A stretch of 64,000 nucleotides of DNA, taken from Cheilinus undulatus. Taxonomy: Eukaryota; Chordata; Actinopteri; Labriformes; Labridae. The position numbers and the translations under genes were made by a program. Shown here one piece after another: positions 12,330 through 24,640 of this stretch. The DNA lies in contig NC_054875.1 in assembly GCF_018320785.1 (NCBI RefSeq), positions 32,369,157-32,433,156 of the forward strand. The letters are read 5' to 3'. The notes beneath the pieces were generated by a model, which did no database searches, had not been told where the DNA came from, and was given only the letters and a program-made list of their open reading frames with translations. Position 1 is the stretch's first letter. Each line of letters opens with the position of its first letter.

Positions 12330-12800
12330 GTGAGCTGTCAGCTATATTGTCTTGCAACTTCAAATCTGTTGAAGACAGCCTACAGCTTCTCAGTGCTGAC
12401 AAGGTGAGGGGACGGTCTTCTTGGGGTGTCTTCCTATTGGGATGCCCACATTGCATCCTTTCTCTTACATCGAACTTGGCCTTCAGTTTGGAGATGGTTC
12501 TAGGACTCACACCAAATAATGCCGCAGTTTGGTTTGGCAGAACTCTAGCTTGAAGTTGCCCTATCGCGCAGGCCCTCTTCAGATCAGTCAAATCAATTCT
12601 GCCGATTCTTGGAACATTCACATACTGACCACTGTAGTAGGGCTGATGCTCACAGGTGCTGACAATCAGTTGCCAATCAGGCACATTTTTCTTATTTGTC
12701 AACATTCCTCGCCTTTCAGTAAGATTAGTCAAGATCCTAATTACAGATTCTTTGCAGACAACATCACGCAGCAGCTGAGAACACCTGTTGGGTGGCAATT
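12330..12800 (-). mobile_element. Tc1-like transposon, N-terminal half of transposase only
   Basis: On the minus strand an open frame (within 12202-12798) contains the DNA-binding half of a Tc1-like transposase: a first helix block around RIGRIDLTDLKRACAIGQLQ, a helix-turn-helix around AALFGVSPRTISKLKAKF, and the linker HPNRKTPQEDRPLTLSALR before the catalytic domain. The frame is open for about 120 codons but loses similarity soon after the linker, and the DDE domain is absent. It is a truncated transposon with no visible terminal repeats. Confidence 0.7.
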
Positions 12801-15384
12801 AATAATTTCTGCATAGAGAAAAGCTACCAAAATGGCCATGTTTTGAGCTATTTATGTTATGTAATGTTTATGTACCTGAGGTTCATCTCACCAAACTTCA
12901 GCCTCTCTCGTTGTGATGGGAAATATGTCTCTTCCAAGAGATCCAGGTCGACTGGGTCAGCTGGTTGTCTGGCTTCTAAATGGCTCTTCATTTGGTACCA
13001 GTTTTGCTTTGTAAAGGCAGATTAAATGATGGCAAATGATTGAGGAAAGGAAACTGCCACTTAAATAGGAGCCAGCTACTGTGGCCCACATTGAAGAGCT
13101 GTTTCAGGCTCATTTGTGAATGGCACATCTTTACTCAGTTGCTTACCCCACAAGGTTTATTTGGCTGATGGTATAGCTCTGTTTCAACGAAAGGCACGTT
13201 TGTGACAAAATTAGTTTTATTTTTAATATGTTAAAGACCTGTTTAGACTCTTGTCTCCCTTTATCTGTCTGGACAGAGTTGCTAGGAGGTTAACAGGACT
13301 GAGTATACGTGTTTTGTTCACCTCATAAACAGTCTATTCCATTCGGCCCCTATGCTGTGTGACCAGATTTGTTTTTAAACCAGGCTGTAACCATGTTGTA
13401 GCTACTATAAAAATGAGCACGAATGGGTGTGTTTGTAACTTCAATGGTTTTTCAGCCAGCTTTTGCAGTTTTCACAACTTCTTCTGCGGCTGTGTTTTTT
13501 TTTTTTTTTGCCACCAGAGGCTGCAGCTTGGCACACAGTGCCAGGAAATGTTGTTAAGGGGAGCCATGGGAGAGATTAAATGTCTACTGTAGGTGCTTCA
13601 CATTTGATCACTTAATCTGACTTTGACCATCGTAACTGACAAAAAAGATCATATAGTCTCACCTTGGCTTAAGAAATAATCTTTTCCAGCACTAAAGATA
13701 AGAAATAAAGCTTTCAATCAGCTATTTCTTTTATCCAAGCTCCAACTTTGGATGTTGGATATCCTCCCTTAAAGGTGAGAAGTAAAGTTTATGGTCTACA
13801 CTGAGCCAGAGCTCACTCTTATTGCTACAAACAAGCTGATGTGGTTCATAGCAGTCTTCTTTTGAGAGGCTTTGCAACAAGGAAGGATAAAACTGGCTAT
13901 CTGAGCATCCAGCAGTAAAAGTGTTATCACTGTGTTACAGCACAATAATAACACACAAGCCTATAATTAAAGTGTAGCTTCACATTTGATAAAAATCTAA
14001 GACTTTTAGAGTTGGCAAACAAATCAGCCGACCTTAGTGGGTGGAGGGGGTAGATAGATATACACATGTATCTTTATGTTGTTTTTTTCTGTTGCAAGGA
14101 GGTAAAGTTCATCCTTGATTATTATTCTAGATGCTGAGTGCTGAAACTAAGGGCTAGGGAGAAATCTGAGCAATATAAATAACATGTTATGCTTACACTT
14201 GAGCTCATCTGAAAGTAAATAACATTCGAAGTAGTCCCCTGAGACTCTCTTTGCATCTTACTTTTATGATACAGTAGCAAAAATGAAAACAATTCAGAGT
14301 GTGTCTTGCCTTCTTTTGCAGGCTGCAGACTTGCAGGAACAAACCACCGTCTTGCGCTCACCACTACCTCTCTCTGCAAACAAGCTAAATGAAAGGAGAG
14401 CTCCATAACATCAACAAATTCTTATACATTCATGAATACAGCAGGAAGGCTAAGTTAGGCAGCAGGGTGACATTATGGATCAGCTACTTCATGCAGCTCT
14501 TTGTGTTTGTTTGCAGGCAGACTCAAAAACATGTTCAGAGATGGTTTCTTTCCTTTCATGAGCTTTAGGGGACTTGCACCTCTTGAATGAAGAGTTTTTC
14601 TTTTTGTTATAGTAAAAATTGTGAAGAGATCTTAGAGATGCGGTATAAACAAGGTACAGATAAGATCTGATTTAAAGAATATATCTGGTCAAAGTTAAAG
14701 TAGTAGTAGCCAAGATATGCTGCCTTCAGACCCTATAGAGTCAGACTGTATAAATTATAAAACAGAAAAAAAGGTGAACAAAGAAAACCAAATTAATAGG
14801 CAGAGAGGGGTCTGGCTGCAGACGCCCAATCTGTCATAACAGAAATACACGTTAAATCTCTCAAAATAAAATCAGATTGAGCTTTCGGTAAGCTTAGGAT
14901 AAGGGTTGAAATGCCCTGTAAAGGGAAATCTAAACTTTGTGTCTTAGCACATAGGATATGCTGGAATAAGTTTGCTGTAAACATCTGGAAACACTGACAT
15001 CTACGTGTGACTGGAGTTTTCATTTAGCTGATGTTAGCTGATGTTATTGAAAGTTAAAAGCCAAAAAACATGCTGTGTTTGTGTTCATTTTGAAGTAAAT
15101 TTCCCATATCTATCAGCCATGGTGGCCTTTGGGTCTTTAAAAGTATCATTACAGAAAGATTTGTACCAGAAAACAGTAAATTTAATCTCCAACTTCTGCC
15201 TCTCTGCTCTGGCAGAGAGCCAGGTGCCTGCGCTCTGATCATTTCAATTTATTCATGATTTTTAAGCTTGACTTTATAAACTTAAAAGGAGTTTTTCATG
15301 ACTGAAATTTGGTCTGCTGATTCATAACACAGTGGCCTGTCATACAACAAACCAAAATAATTATTTTTTTTTTTAAATCACTTT
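12801..15384. other. Intergenic, no gene recognised
   Basis: No coding exon or named repeat recognised; contains a T run near 13494-13509 and otherwise ordinary A/T-rich sequence. Confidence 0.45.
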
Positions 15385-16260
15385 ACAGGGATTTTAAGGT
15401 AAGGATTAAACACTTTATAAATTCCAGTGAATAGCACGTAAGCTGTGTAAGCCATGCTAGCTACAGAGATAACAAAGTCATATAGATAACGTATCTAAAG
15501 CTAAAGCTCACAAACCCCATAGATACTGATATTAACAAAACTAGAAATGTAGCTATTTAAGCCAGCTACATAGCTTAAGTAGCAACATTTTTCTAACACC
15601 TTATGTTGTTAAAGCATACTTAGCTAAACTGGCTTACGTAGTAGCATTAATTAGGAAACTAGCATGGTTTTGTTAGCTTGCATTTAAGCTAATGAAGCTA
15701 AAGCAAGCCACCATCCTTGCATCTATTTCTAAAACAGAAATAGCTTGGCTACATTCCAAACATTACAGACTGAGAAATATTTAAAAAATGAAGCAGAGAA
15801 AAAAGTCAGAGGTCTAATCCGAGATTATGTATAGACTGGTTTTAGAAGAAGTTACACAAACTATGGCTGGCTTTAGCTTCATTAGCTTTTGCTTAAGTGG
15901 ACATAGCTTTGCTAGCTACGTAATTAACGTTACTACATATGCCACTGTAACTAAGTTAGCTTTAAAATGGACCTAGCTTACGTTAGCTGCTTTGTGATAT
16001 TAGCTTTAGCCATGTAAGCTAAGTAGCTATATAATTTTTGTACCCTTTGCAGCTAACTGAGCTAAATAAGCTATGCCTGCTGCTTTAGAATGTTTTTATT
16101 GGAGGACCAGCTTTTTCCTGTAAGCAGACTGTTTACTTTGTGAAACCTTTGTAAATTGCTCTTGCAGGTCAGGTTTTTAACTTTTGGTATCCTAGCTGAC
16201 ACCTTAAACCTAAATGGAATTCAGAGTTTCTTTTTAGAGTTTTAGCATATATTTCTGTTC
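15385..16260. repeat. AGCT-rich dispersed repeat, copy 1
   Basis: Dense imperfect repetition of GCTA/AGCT/TTAGC motifs (for example TTTAGCTTCATTAGC, GCTAGCTACGTAATTAACG). The right part, from about 15755 (CAAACATTACAGACTGAG) to 16260 (TTCTGTTCTGAAA), aligns in the same order and orientation with 50.15-50.74 kb. Shared blocks include CAGAGGTCTAATC/CAGAGGTCTCATC, the TTTAGCTT-ATTAGCTTT-GCTTAAG stretch, GCTACGTAATTAA, TTTTTCCTGT-AGCAGACTGTTTACT, GCAGGTCAGG and TTTTGGTATCCTAGCT. No ORF and no clear ends. I cannot place it in a known superfamily. Confidence 0.7.
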
Positions 16261-16359
16261 TGAAAGAGATGGTGTCTAAGGGAAGGATACATTAAGAAAA
16301 AAAAGTTACCAGACATTCTTGGTGATCTCCCTCCAGCCAGCTGCCACTTCATTATTATT

Positions 16360-16535
16360 GGGCGACTGTAGCTCAGTAGATTTTCAGTCTTCTTACAATT
16401 GAAAAGGTGTGGGTTTGATCCCCAGTGCCTGCAGTCACATGTCAATGTGTCCTTGGGCAAGACACTTAATCCCAATTTGCTCCTATTGCTTCATGTAAGT
16501 GTGTGAACATGTGAATGGGTAGCAGTGTTACTTTC
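16360..16535 (+). mobile_element. tRNA-derived SINE (second type)
   Basis: Starts GGGCGACTGTAGCTCAGTAG, an A-box-bearing tRNA-like head, and has a B-box-like GTGGGTTTGATCCCCAG near 16409-16425. It is followed by the body block TGTCCTTGGGCAAGACACTTA seen in many fish SINE copies, then a run ending GTGAATGGGTAGC. This differs in body from the SINEs at 8.57 and 47.86 kb. From about 16535 to 16660 a CTAAAACTA/ACTAAAATTT-rich low-complexity stretch follows. Confidence 0.75.
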
Positions 16536-16660
16536 ATCAACTAAGACTAAAACTATTCGTTGACAGACTTTTTTCCATCACAAAAACTAGATTAAGTCTG
16601 ATTTTCATCAAGATGACTAAAACCAGACTAAAATTTAATTTAGTTTTTGTCAGACATTCT

Positions 16661-19660
16661 AAATCCATGATATTTCTCTACTGGTGGTGAAAAAAAAAAC
16701 AATGCAGCTGTATCTATTCTGCTTCTCAGCTGTAGAAAGCAGGGACCCCAGGTTTGGCAGAGTACATAGAACACACTACCATGACTTGGTACCTGATTTT
16801 GGCAAGAGAATGAGGAAGTGTCATGATTTTTTTCACTCGACCCTTAACCATATTAAGGCCTTTTTGAGTCCTAAACCCAATCCAACGACTATCCAAAAGC
16901 CATGTCCTGTGGATGGACACTGTCATATGAGTGAATGCAACTTTATTTTGTACTGGATGGTAAAAAAGGCTTGGGATATAGAGGATGTACTCTATCTAAC
17001 CTAAAATAATGTATTTTATGTGTATGTGTGGGCATGTGTACAATCAAAACCAAGCCTGATATTATACCTGGGCGATTCTTCTAAAAAAAATTTTTTGAAG
17101 GCTAAATAGACTGATACAACTTTCTGCTTGTACAAAATGGGTTCAGTGGCTCTTTAAAGAGAGGCCTGTCATTAAATCAGAAAAATCAAGAGCATCTCTA
17201 TGCAAACGTACTGTCTATATAAGCCAAAACAGAGGAGATCCTCTCTTTGCTTGCAGAAAAGCCTTAAAACTGCAGTTTTCCTGGTAGACACCTTCGTCAG
17301 TCGCTATTTGCCCGTCAAACAGCCGAGCTTCACTTCAAAGCGGAGGATTCTGGAGCAAGTTGTGAGCACGTCTGTGTCAGTGTAATCTCACAACACACCC
17401 AGCTAATTGATTCTGCTGGCGTTCAGATGCATGCAGACTGCTCTGAGCTGGTGCTTTATTTGTAGAGCAGCGGAGCAATATGTCCCTGAAAGACTTCAAG
17501 ACAGTCGGTCAGGCTGTATCGGCAGGATGAGGGCCGTCCCCAAAGCCTGAGCATGGTATCATCAAAGAGAGAACAAGGGGGAACAAAGCATGGCCACGAT
17601 GCATCAGGGCTTCACCAGAACAATCATCCATGCTCTGATTTACACATGAAACCCATTCACAGACATTTGTATGCACTTGCTCCTTCTCAGAGACGCTGCT
17701 TCATTTTGAGGCATGCCTGTGAGGAGATTTTGCCCTGTAAAAAATGGAGCAGTCAAAGCTTGTATCTTTAATTTAGAGGATGGTCAGGGCTGTGAATAAT
17801 GAATAGACCAAAGTGTGCAGAGATCAAGAGGTAAAGTTGGTCCTTAGGGTGTCAGGTAGCAGAGACAGCAGCTAAAACATAAGCATCTCTTGTAAGAATA
17901 AATGTTTGCACAGGTGTGCATGACACAGCATAGATAAACATGAGGGAATAGAGGCTCAAGGGAATAAAAGATGTTGTTTATGTTCATTCTTTACTCTTCA
18001 GACCTTCATTCGTCACGCTGTAGTCAGGAGTCTCCTTTGGGAGTTTGGTTGAAGCTTCCTTTTTCTTGATGAAGCAGTCGAGGAAGTAAAGAATGATGGG
18101 AACTCAGCAAGTGTTTGTATCTCCATGCAGACTATTCATTACACCCTGTAAGTAGCAGATGATGCCATTAAACTTTTATTGTCACTGTTATTCCATCACA
18201 TATGGCCTCCTCTTTGCATGCCAAGAAACCTTTATTGTTTTTTCCTCTGACGGTGCACAGAAAAGTGCCTGTGCACACAATCCCACATAAACCAGCGCCA
18301 CTTCAAATGTTTTAAACAGATGTAATGCAAAAAAAAAACCAAAAAAAAAAAAACACAATATGTTTGCACTACAAACAGCCAGATTGTGTCAGATAACATG
18401 ATGAAAAAGAAGCGTCTTAGGCTTTGAGAGCTCTAGAGAGAGAAAGCTCCTCCTCAAGAGACACAGAGGAGCTATTGATATTGGAGTGTGGCATCAGCCT
18501 TGCCAAAGCTGGTGTCATGGTGAATGGCTGTCCCTGAGCTGGCAGCCTGGAATAACGGAGCCAAATTGGAAAGAGAAAAAAAAGACAGAAAGAGAGAAAA
18601 GAGCAGTTGGGAAATACTCGGACCAACCTTGGGTGCATCTAAATGCTTGGAAGTAGAAAAGATTCAAAGAGGTTGCATTTCAATGGAACATAAGCTCTCT
18701 CCTCTGCCTGTACTTAATCTGACCTGAAAGCTGGGCCTCTTTCAGGTGGAAGTGAAAGCAATCTAATGAATTCCCACAGGAAGCTATTTACTCCACTGAG
18801 ATGAGTGCAGATGATAGAGAGGGATCCACTTTATAGTGTTAAGTTGTGGCCCTGAGCTGTTTCCCTAATCACAGGCCTTGGGGAGTTTTCTGTAATTCTC
18901 CGCACACATTGTGCAGCGGTCTCCTTTGAAAAAGCCCTGTCCCCTCTCTGCACTTACTCAGTATGTGGAGCCAAAGATGACAGAACCTATTTGAGAGATA
19001 TATTCCCTGTGCCACTCCCTGATCATCACCTCTTGTCTCCTGCCCTGCTCCCTGTGTGTTTGTGTGCGCCTTTGGGATCGCAATGCTGTTGTTGTTTGCG
19101 TGTGCATGTGTATGCATGAACATATTTGTGAGATGGGAGGGAGGGAGCGATGGAAAGCGGAGCATTCACATTCCCCTCACTCACTGACGGTGACCTCACT
19201 GTTATGCAAATGACCAGGGTGTAACAGACAGAGTCCATAGCTGAGCTGTGCTGCAAACACCGCACTCACTATCTAAGCTGATACAAGCAAGCCTAACCAT
19301 TTTAAACCGTTTATCCATGTGTCTATTTTATGTAACCACTGCTTGTAGACTCCTCTGAGATACAAAATGTTGGGAGAAAAAATTAAGCTTATCATCCTTA
19401 GTCTGTGGCTGAACGTGAATCCTTTAAAGCTGGAACACACACATAAAGCTTTAGATGTGATTTTATGTATGTATGAGTGATTTTATGTATGTATGGAGAC
19501 TGAATATCAGGAACCAGCCACCAGATGTTATTTACTTTGATGCAGACTTCTGCTTTGAAGCCTTTAACTTTGCATGTTGGATATCACTATCATGTATTAA
19601 GCTACACTGCAAATACTCCAGTCTTTGCAAGTTTTGTCCATAAAATACTGCATGTTGTAA
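16661..19660. other. Intergenic, no gene recognised
   Basis: No gene or named repeat recognised. There is an A-rich stretch at 18328-18356, and a 19-20 bp unit around GATTTTATGTATGTATG occurs twice in tandem near 19457-19496. Confidence 0.45.
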
Positions 19661-19663
19661 CTT

Positions 19664-21025
19664 ATTTAGATACACACATGGACAAAATTGTTGGCATCAC
19701 GTTTAACTGAAAATTTACTAATGACAATCAGACACTGCTTTTGAATCAGGGTTCAACAAAATCATTTTAAAAGGCAAACTACTGGCGAATCCATCTTGCA
19801 AATCTCCCATCTGAACAGAATGGACCCTGTAAGAGAGTGACAAACCAATCAGAGTCGTTTGAGGAGTAAGAGGCAGTACTTCTGGGCGTGGTGGAGTCGT
19901 AACATAAGCAAGCAGCAACAAGAGGCCGGGGCAATTATGGTGGAAGAGATTAAAGAGGATGCTGCTATAGCATCAGTTTTATCAAAACTTTACATTTCTT
20001 TGTTAAAAGAAGAACAAATAACAACAGTGAGTTTTCTTTTCAAAAACAACAAAAGTCGTGTTCTGACATGTCTACAGTCCCCATGGTTCATGTTATGCAG
20101 TTCTCTGTGGAGTTTACTCCTCGGTAACGGTGCACACCTACAATGTCACGTGTTTTGTCGTCTGATTGGCCCGTAAAGATGTTACTGAATGTTCATCCAG
20201 TCGCCCTCTGAGTTTTTCTTTTCAAAGGCTCTGCCCTTTCCCAAACACCGTCTATGGGAGGTTGACCCCCTGTGCCAGATGCAGCAAAGCAGCGCTGTAA
20301 CATAACCGAGCCTCCTCCATGGTTCACAGGAGGTTCAGTGGTCTTTTCTTTGTATGCTTCATTTTTGTGTTTATGAACGTAGAGCTGATGTGACCTGCCA
20401 AAAAGCTTCAGTTTTGTCTCATCAGTCCAAAGGGCATTCTCCCAGAAGCTCTGTGGCTTGTCAATGTGTACTTTGGCAAATTCCACTCTCGCTTTTATGA
20501 TTCACAACAGTGGAGTCTTCCTTAGCGGTCTTAAGCCCACTTTGACTCAAACAGTGATGGATGGATGGGTTCTGACACTGATGCACCTTGACCTTGGAGT
20601 TCACCTCTAATCTCTTTGGAAGTTATTCTGGGCTCTTTGGTTACTGTTCGTATAATCTGTCACTTCAAATTGTCATCAATTTTGCTATTGCGGTCACGTC
20701 CAGGGAGGTTGGCTGCAGTCCCTAGACCCAAAACTTCTAAATAATATGTGCAACTGTAGTCAAAGGAACATCAAGCTGCTTGGAGATGGTCTTATAGCCT
20801 TCACCTTTAACATGCTCGTCTATAATTTTCTTTCTAATCTCCTGGGACAACTGTCTCGTTAGCACAGTGACTTCTTTCCAACCTTTAGATTGGCAGACTG
20901 ACTGATTACAAGTTTGAAGACACCTGTGATGCAAATCACAGGACACGCCTTAGTTTAACACATCCCTATGGTAAAATTGTTTGACATCTTTTCTGGTGAT
21001 ACTATCAATTTTGTCCACATCAGTT
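19664..21025 (-). mobile_element. Tc1-like transposon, degenerate, carrying an inserted repeat
   Basis: The left end TACACACATGGACAAAATTG (19669-19688) and the right end, reverse-complemented TGATGTGGACAAAATTGATA (about 21003-21022), are the terminal repeats of a fish Tc1 family. On the minus strand the N-terminal helix-turn-helix (RQLSQEIRKKIIDEHVKGEG and YKTISKQLDVPLTTVAHII, 20737-20860) and a catalytic-domain part (FWENALWTDETKLKLFGR, then HGGGSVMLQRCFAASGTG, 20270-20486) are visible; LQRC replaces the usual LWGC. Internal stops and a missing C-terminus make it dead. The missing part is where a separate repeat sits (19787-20260). Confidence 0.8.
19787..20260 (+). mobile_element. TAACCT-type repeat, terminally truncated copy inside a Tc1 element
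   Basis: The core matches the copies at 34-35, 36.5 and 49.4 kb: GGCGAATCCATCTTG, CCAATCAGAG (CCAAT at 19845-19849), the ATG at 19937-19939 opening MVEEIKEDAAIASVLSKL and running open into the GTGAGT at 20027-20032, then the opposing CCATGG region (minus-strand ATG near 20085), and TGATTGGCC. The terminal 20-35 bases of each end, including TAACCT, are missing, so target duplications cannot be checked. Confidence 0.7.
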
Positions 21026-21496
21026 TCTTTAGCCTGTTTTTTTTTTAATGTGATTCTGTTGAACCCCAATTCAAAAGCAATGTCTGATTTTCATCAGTTA
21101 ATTTTCAGTTAATTTTTATTCATTATTGCTTTTGTCAATTTCAAGTTATTTCAGTGTCAACTGTAGGTTTTTCTCACCCAGCAAGTCAAATTTTCCTGCC
21201 CTATCAATAAAAAATAAATCACCCATCAACAGAGGGTAGGTCTAGACCATACACTTTGATATGTTATTATAAAGATCCAAAAATAATCCATAATGAGCTC
21301 AGCACTAAGCAGAATGGAGTTAAGTTTCAGTGGCAAGGAAAACCTTCCCCTTAACAGGCAGAAGCCTCCAGCAGAACCACACTATGTTGAACATGAAGCG
21401 AGAAAAGGCAGTATGGTAGGTCTCATTTTTAGGTGTATATGTTAAAATAATAATTTTATCAGACTTGTCAGGTAAATGTGTTAAGCAATTCAGCAA
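21026..21496. other. Intergenic, no gene recognised
   Basis: Short A/T-rich stretch between two Tc1 elements; nothing recognised. Confidence 0.5.
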
Positions 21497-22840
21497 TTAC
21501 AGTTCCTACAAAAAGTATTCACCCCTTGGATGTTTTCCCTTTTAATAAATCTATATATCATTTCAAAAAGATAACAGATTTTTATAAAGTAATTTCAACT
21601 AAATAAAAATATGTAATTTAAACTAAATGACTGCATAAATATTCACCCATTTCAAGTCCGTTTTTAGACGCACTTTCGGCTGCAATCACAGCACTGAGTC
21701 TGTGTGGATAGGTCTCAATCAGGCTTGCACATCTAAACGCTGCAATTTTCCATTCTTTCCAAAACTGCTCAAGCTCTGCAGCTTGCAGAGGGAATGGGTG
21801 TTTCAAGTCCAGCCACAAACTCTCTATTGGACTGATGTCTCAGCTTTGACTGTGCAACTCCAGAAGATTCACCTTGTTGTCTTTAGCCATTTCTGTGTAG
21901 CTTTCGCTGTATGCTTCAGGCCATTGTCTTGCAAGTCAATAAATCTTCTCCCAAGCCGTAGTTCTCTTGCAGACTGAATAGGATTGTCCACCAAGATTTT
22001 CCTATATTTTACCCTCTACCTTTAAGAGCCTTCCAGGGCTGGCTGATGAGAAGCATCCCCACAGCATTATGCTGGCACCACTGTGCTTCAGTGGGGATGG
22101 TGTGTTTGTGGTGATGTGCAATGTTTGGTGTCCGCCAAAAATACGAACCCAGGCGACATTTGTTGTATGCAGGGTCTCTCCCATCTCAGCTGCTAAAACT
22201 TGTAACTCCTTCAGAGAAGTCATAGGTGTCTTGATGGCCTTTCTCCAAGTCTCCTTCTTGTGTGGTTGCTCAGTTTGTGAGGAAGGCCTGATCTAGGAAG
22301 ATTTACACATGTGCCACATTCCTTCCATTTCTTGATGATGGATTTAATTGAACTCCGGGGGGATGTTCAGCACCTTGGATTTTTTTTTTGTATCCATCCC
22401 CTGACTTCTACTTTTTAATAACCTTTTCTCTGAGTTGCTTTGAGTGTTATTTTGTCCTTATGGTGTAATGGTAGCCAGGAATACTGATTAGCTAGAGACT
22501 GGACCTTCCAGACAAAGGGTGTCTTTATACTACAATGACTTAAGACACATTCACTGCACTCTGGGAATCCAAATTTCACTAATTGTGGGACTCTTATCAA
22601 CAGGTGGCTTTACCTCTGTTGAATTAGGTCAGTCACTTTAAAGGGGGTGAATATTTATTCAGTCACTTATTTTACATGACATTTTGTTATTTAATTGCCA
22701 TTATTTTGTAGAAATCTGTTTTCAGGTTGTCATTTTTTTGGTCAAAAAAGCCTCATTATATAGACCATTATTGATTTATAAAACCAATAAAAGGATAAAA
22801 AAAACAAGGGGATGAAGACTTTTTTATAGTCACTATATAC
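21497..22840 (-). mobile_element. Tc1-like transposon, nearly full length but degenerate
   Basis: The left end CAAAAAGTATTCACCCCTTGG and the right end, reverse-complemented, with ...GTCTTCATCCCCTTG, mark a 1.3-kb element of the same family as those at 3.4 and 27.2 kb. On the minus strand the transposase is readable in pieces: GASIMLWGCFSSASPGRLLK (22020-22085) and, further along the reading direction, the C-terminal LEQFWKEWKIAAFRCASLIE (about 21715-21775). Stops and frameshifts interrupt it throughout. Confidence 0.8.
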
Positions 22841-24080
22841 TGCAGCCATTGCAGAACTGTACATGTAACATTGATATTGCTGTTTTTCATCCAGCACTTT
22901 TGCAATGTTCTCCCTTGTCATTTCTTGCCTCCTGAGATGCCCTCCAGTTCGACATAAAAAGTCTGTACATTTTGTGAACAAAACACTGGAATATTTCAGA
23001 CATAAAAATGCAGCTATTTTCAGGAATGAATGTAAAAACAGCTAAAGTTCTCTGGAAAATTTGCAATACAATAAAGGAAGAAAACTGCATGAATTACTCT
23101 GGAAATCTCATAGGTGCAGACGCTTTTATACAGGTGCACTCCAAGATGCAAATTTACATCCTTTCATGGTCAAAGTAGGTGTAAGTGATGATGTTAAAAT
23201 AAAAACCTTGGCTTCTGTTGCTGTGCTCATTGGAGTCATCTTCGATCATATTCTGAATAAGACACATGAGTACATTAGTGGTATAGGTGATGCAGGCTTG
23301 ACCCTACAGTAAGGGAGCCTTCTTACACCATTATGCCATGGGCAACACCAGCATGCTTTCTTTCCACTAGTCTCCTCAGAGGAAAGGGTTGCTGAAAATC
23401 AATACGACTGCATTCTGAGTTATTATCTTAATTCTGTGGGGAGACTTTTACATCCTGATGAGAATAGAGTTGTAGTGCCCCCTACCACAGGCCACCACAG
23501 GTCACTGGATGTTTTGATGAGCGTGAATAAATTGTGAATAATACGTCTGTGGCTTTGTGATGATTAGATCTGCCAACACTAACCACTGTAGGGAATTCTG
23601 GATCATTGCTCTCAGACGTCATGATCACACCCAATGAGGAAACATGTTTAGTGTTATATGCGACTTCTAAATGCTTTTACTTTGTGTTCATCTACTGCAG
23701 TTTGACGACCTCCAGCCCTGCTGGCACACATGTAGCTGTAAGCTCTGAAAGCAAACAGTAATAACTTCTGTCCACACTGACTTTTAAAAACACACTCCAT
23801 CCAAAGCAAAAATAATTACTCTGTAAGGAAACAGATTGGGATGACAAAAGCAAACACTGCAGGCCAAAATGAAAAGCAAGACAAGAGTGCGCCATCATTT
23901 CTCAGACTCTATCATACACAGACTCATCTTTTGAAGTTGATGCGCAACATGCAAACTTGAAATTTATGAACTAAACTCTTTTTTTGCTTACTCATACCAA
24001 ACAATTTTATATTTTGCATTCAAGATTTTTAAATTACATAATATGTCCAGCTTTCAAGAGAACAGCAAAATATGTCATCA
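22841..24080. other. Intergenic, no gene recognised
   Basis: No coding exon or named repeat recognised. Confidence 0.45.
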
Positions 24081-24084
24081 TCAA

Positions 24085-24640
24085 GACATGGCTGATATTA
24101 GGACTGCATACCAATGGGCTGATGGACAGCATAGAGGCACTTGTTATTGCTGCACAAGAGCCGTCCATCAATAGAGGGTTGGGGTCAGACACATCAGAGA
24201 GAACCCAAGGTTTAGGCTGTGCAAAGATGCCCCCCAGACAGTGAAGCAGTGGCACATGCGAGAAAAGCATACATTGGATGTTCAAACAAAGTGCCTGGCA
24301 TACACAGATAGCTCTGTGCAGAGTATGGGCTGGAGGTCAGCGTGGAAGAAAGCCTTAAAAGTGGTGGAGAATATCTGAGCTAAGCTACTTACAGATCCTA
24401 ACCAACAAACTGGCTGTGATAATGTAGCAATCTCATGTGGCTGCAACATCAAGAACAAGGAACGAAAGAAGCTTGAGAAACCGACTGTGGCCAAAAAGAC
24501 CAGAAAATGTGGAAAGATTGACGGAACATCTGAGATATTTGTCCAGAAGAGCAAAGTCCCTCAGGCCCCCAGGCCTCTGGTAGAGGACCCAAGCTTGAAG
24601 GAGACACAAGACTGCCCAAAGGGCAACAGGAAATTTGAAG
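24085..24640 (+). mobile_element. Non-LTR retrotransposon remnant, R4/Dong (Rex6)-like C-terminus
   Basis: In shifting + strand frames the conceptual translation follows the C-terminal part of a common fish element with a restriction-like endonuclease: ALVIAAQEPSINRGLGSD (24138-24190), a cysteine-poor remnant of the usual CCHC block near 24220, then RNERKKLEKP (about 24455-24485) and GTSEIFVQKSKVPQAPRPL (24522-24580). The zinc-binding cysteines and the endonuclease PD...D residues are lost, so this is an old fossil. The assignment is from recalled protein pattern and is only moderately secure. Confidence 0.5.
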
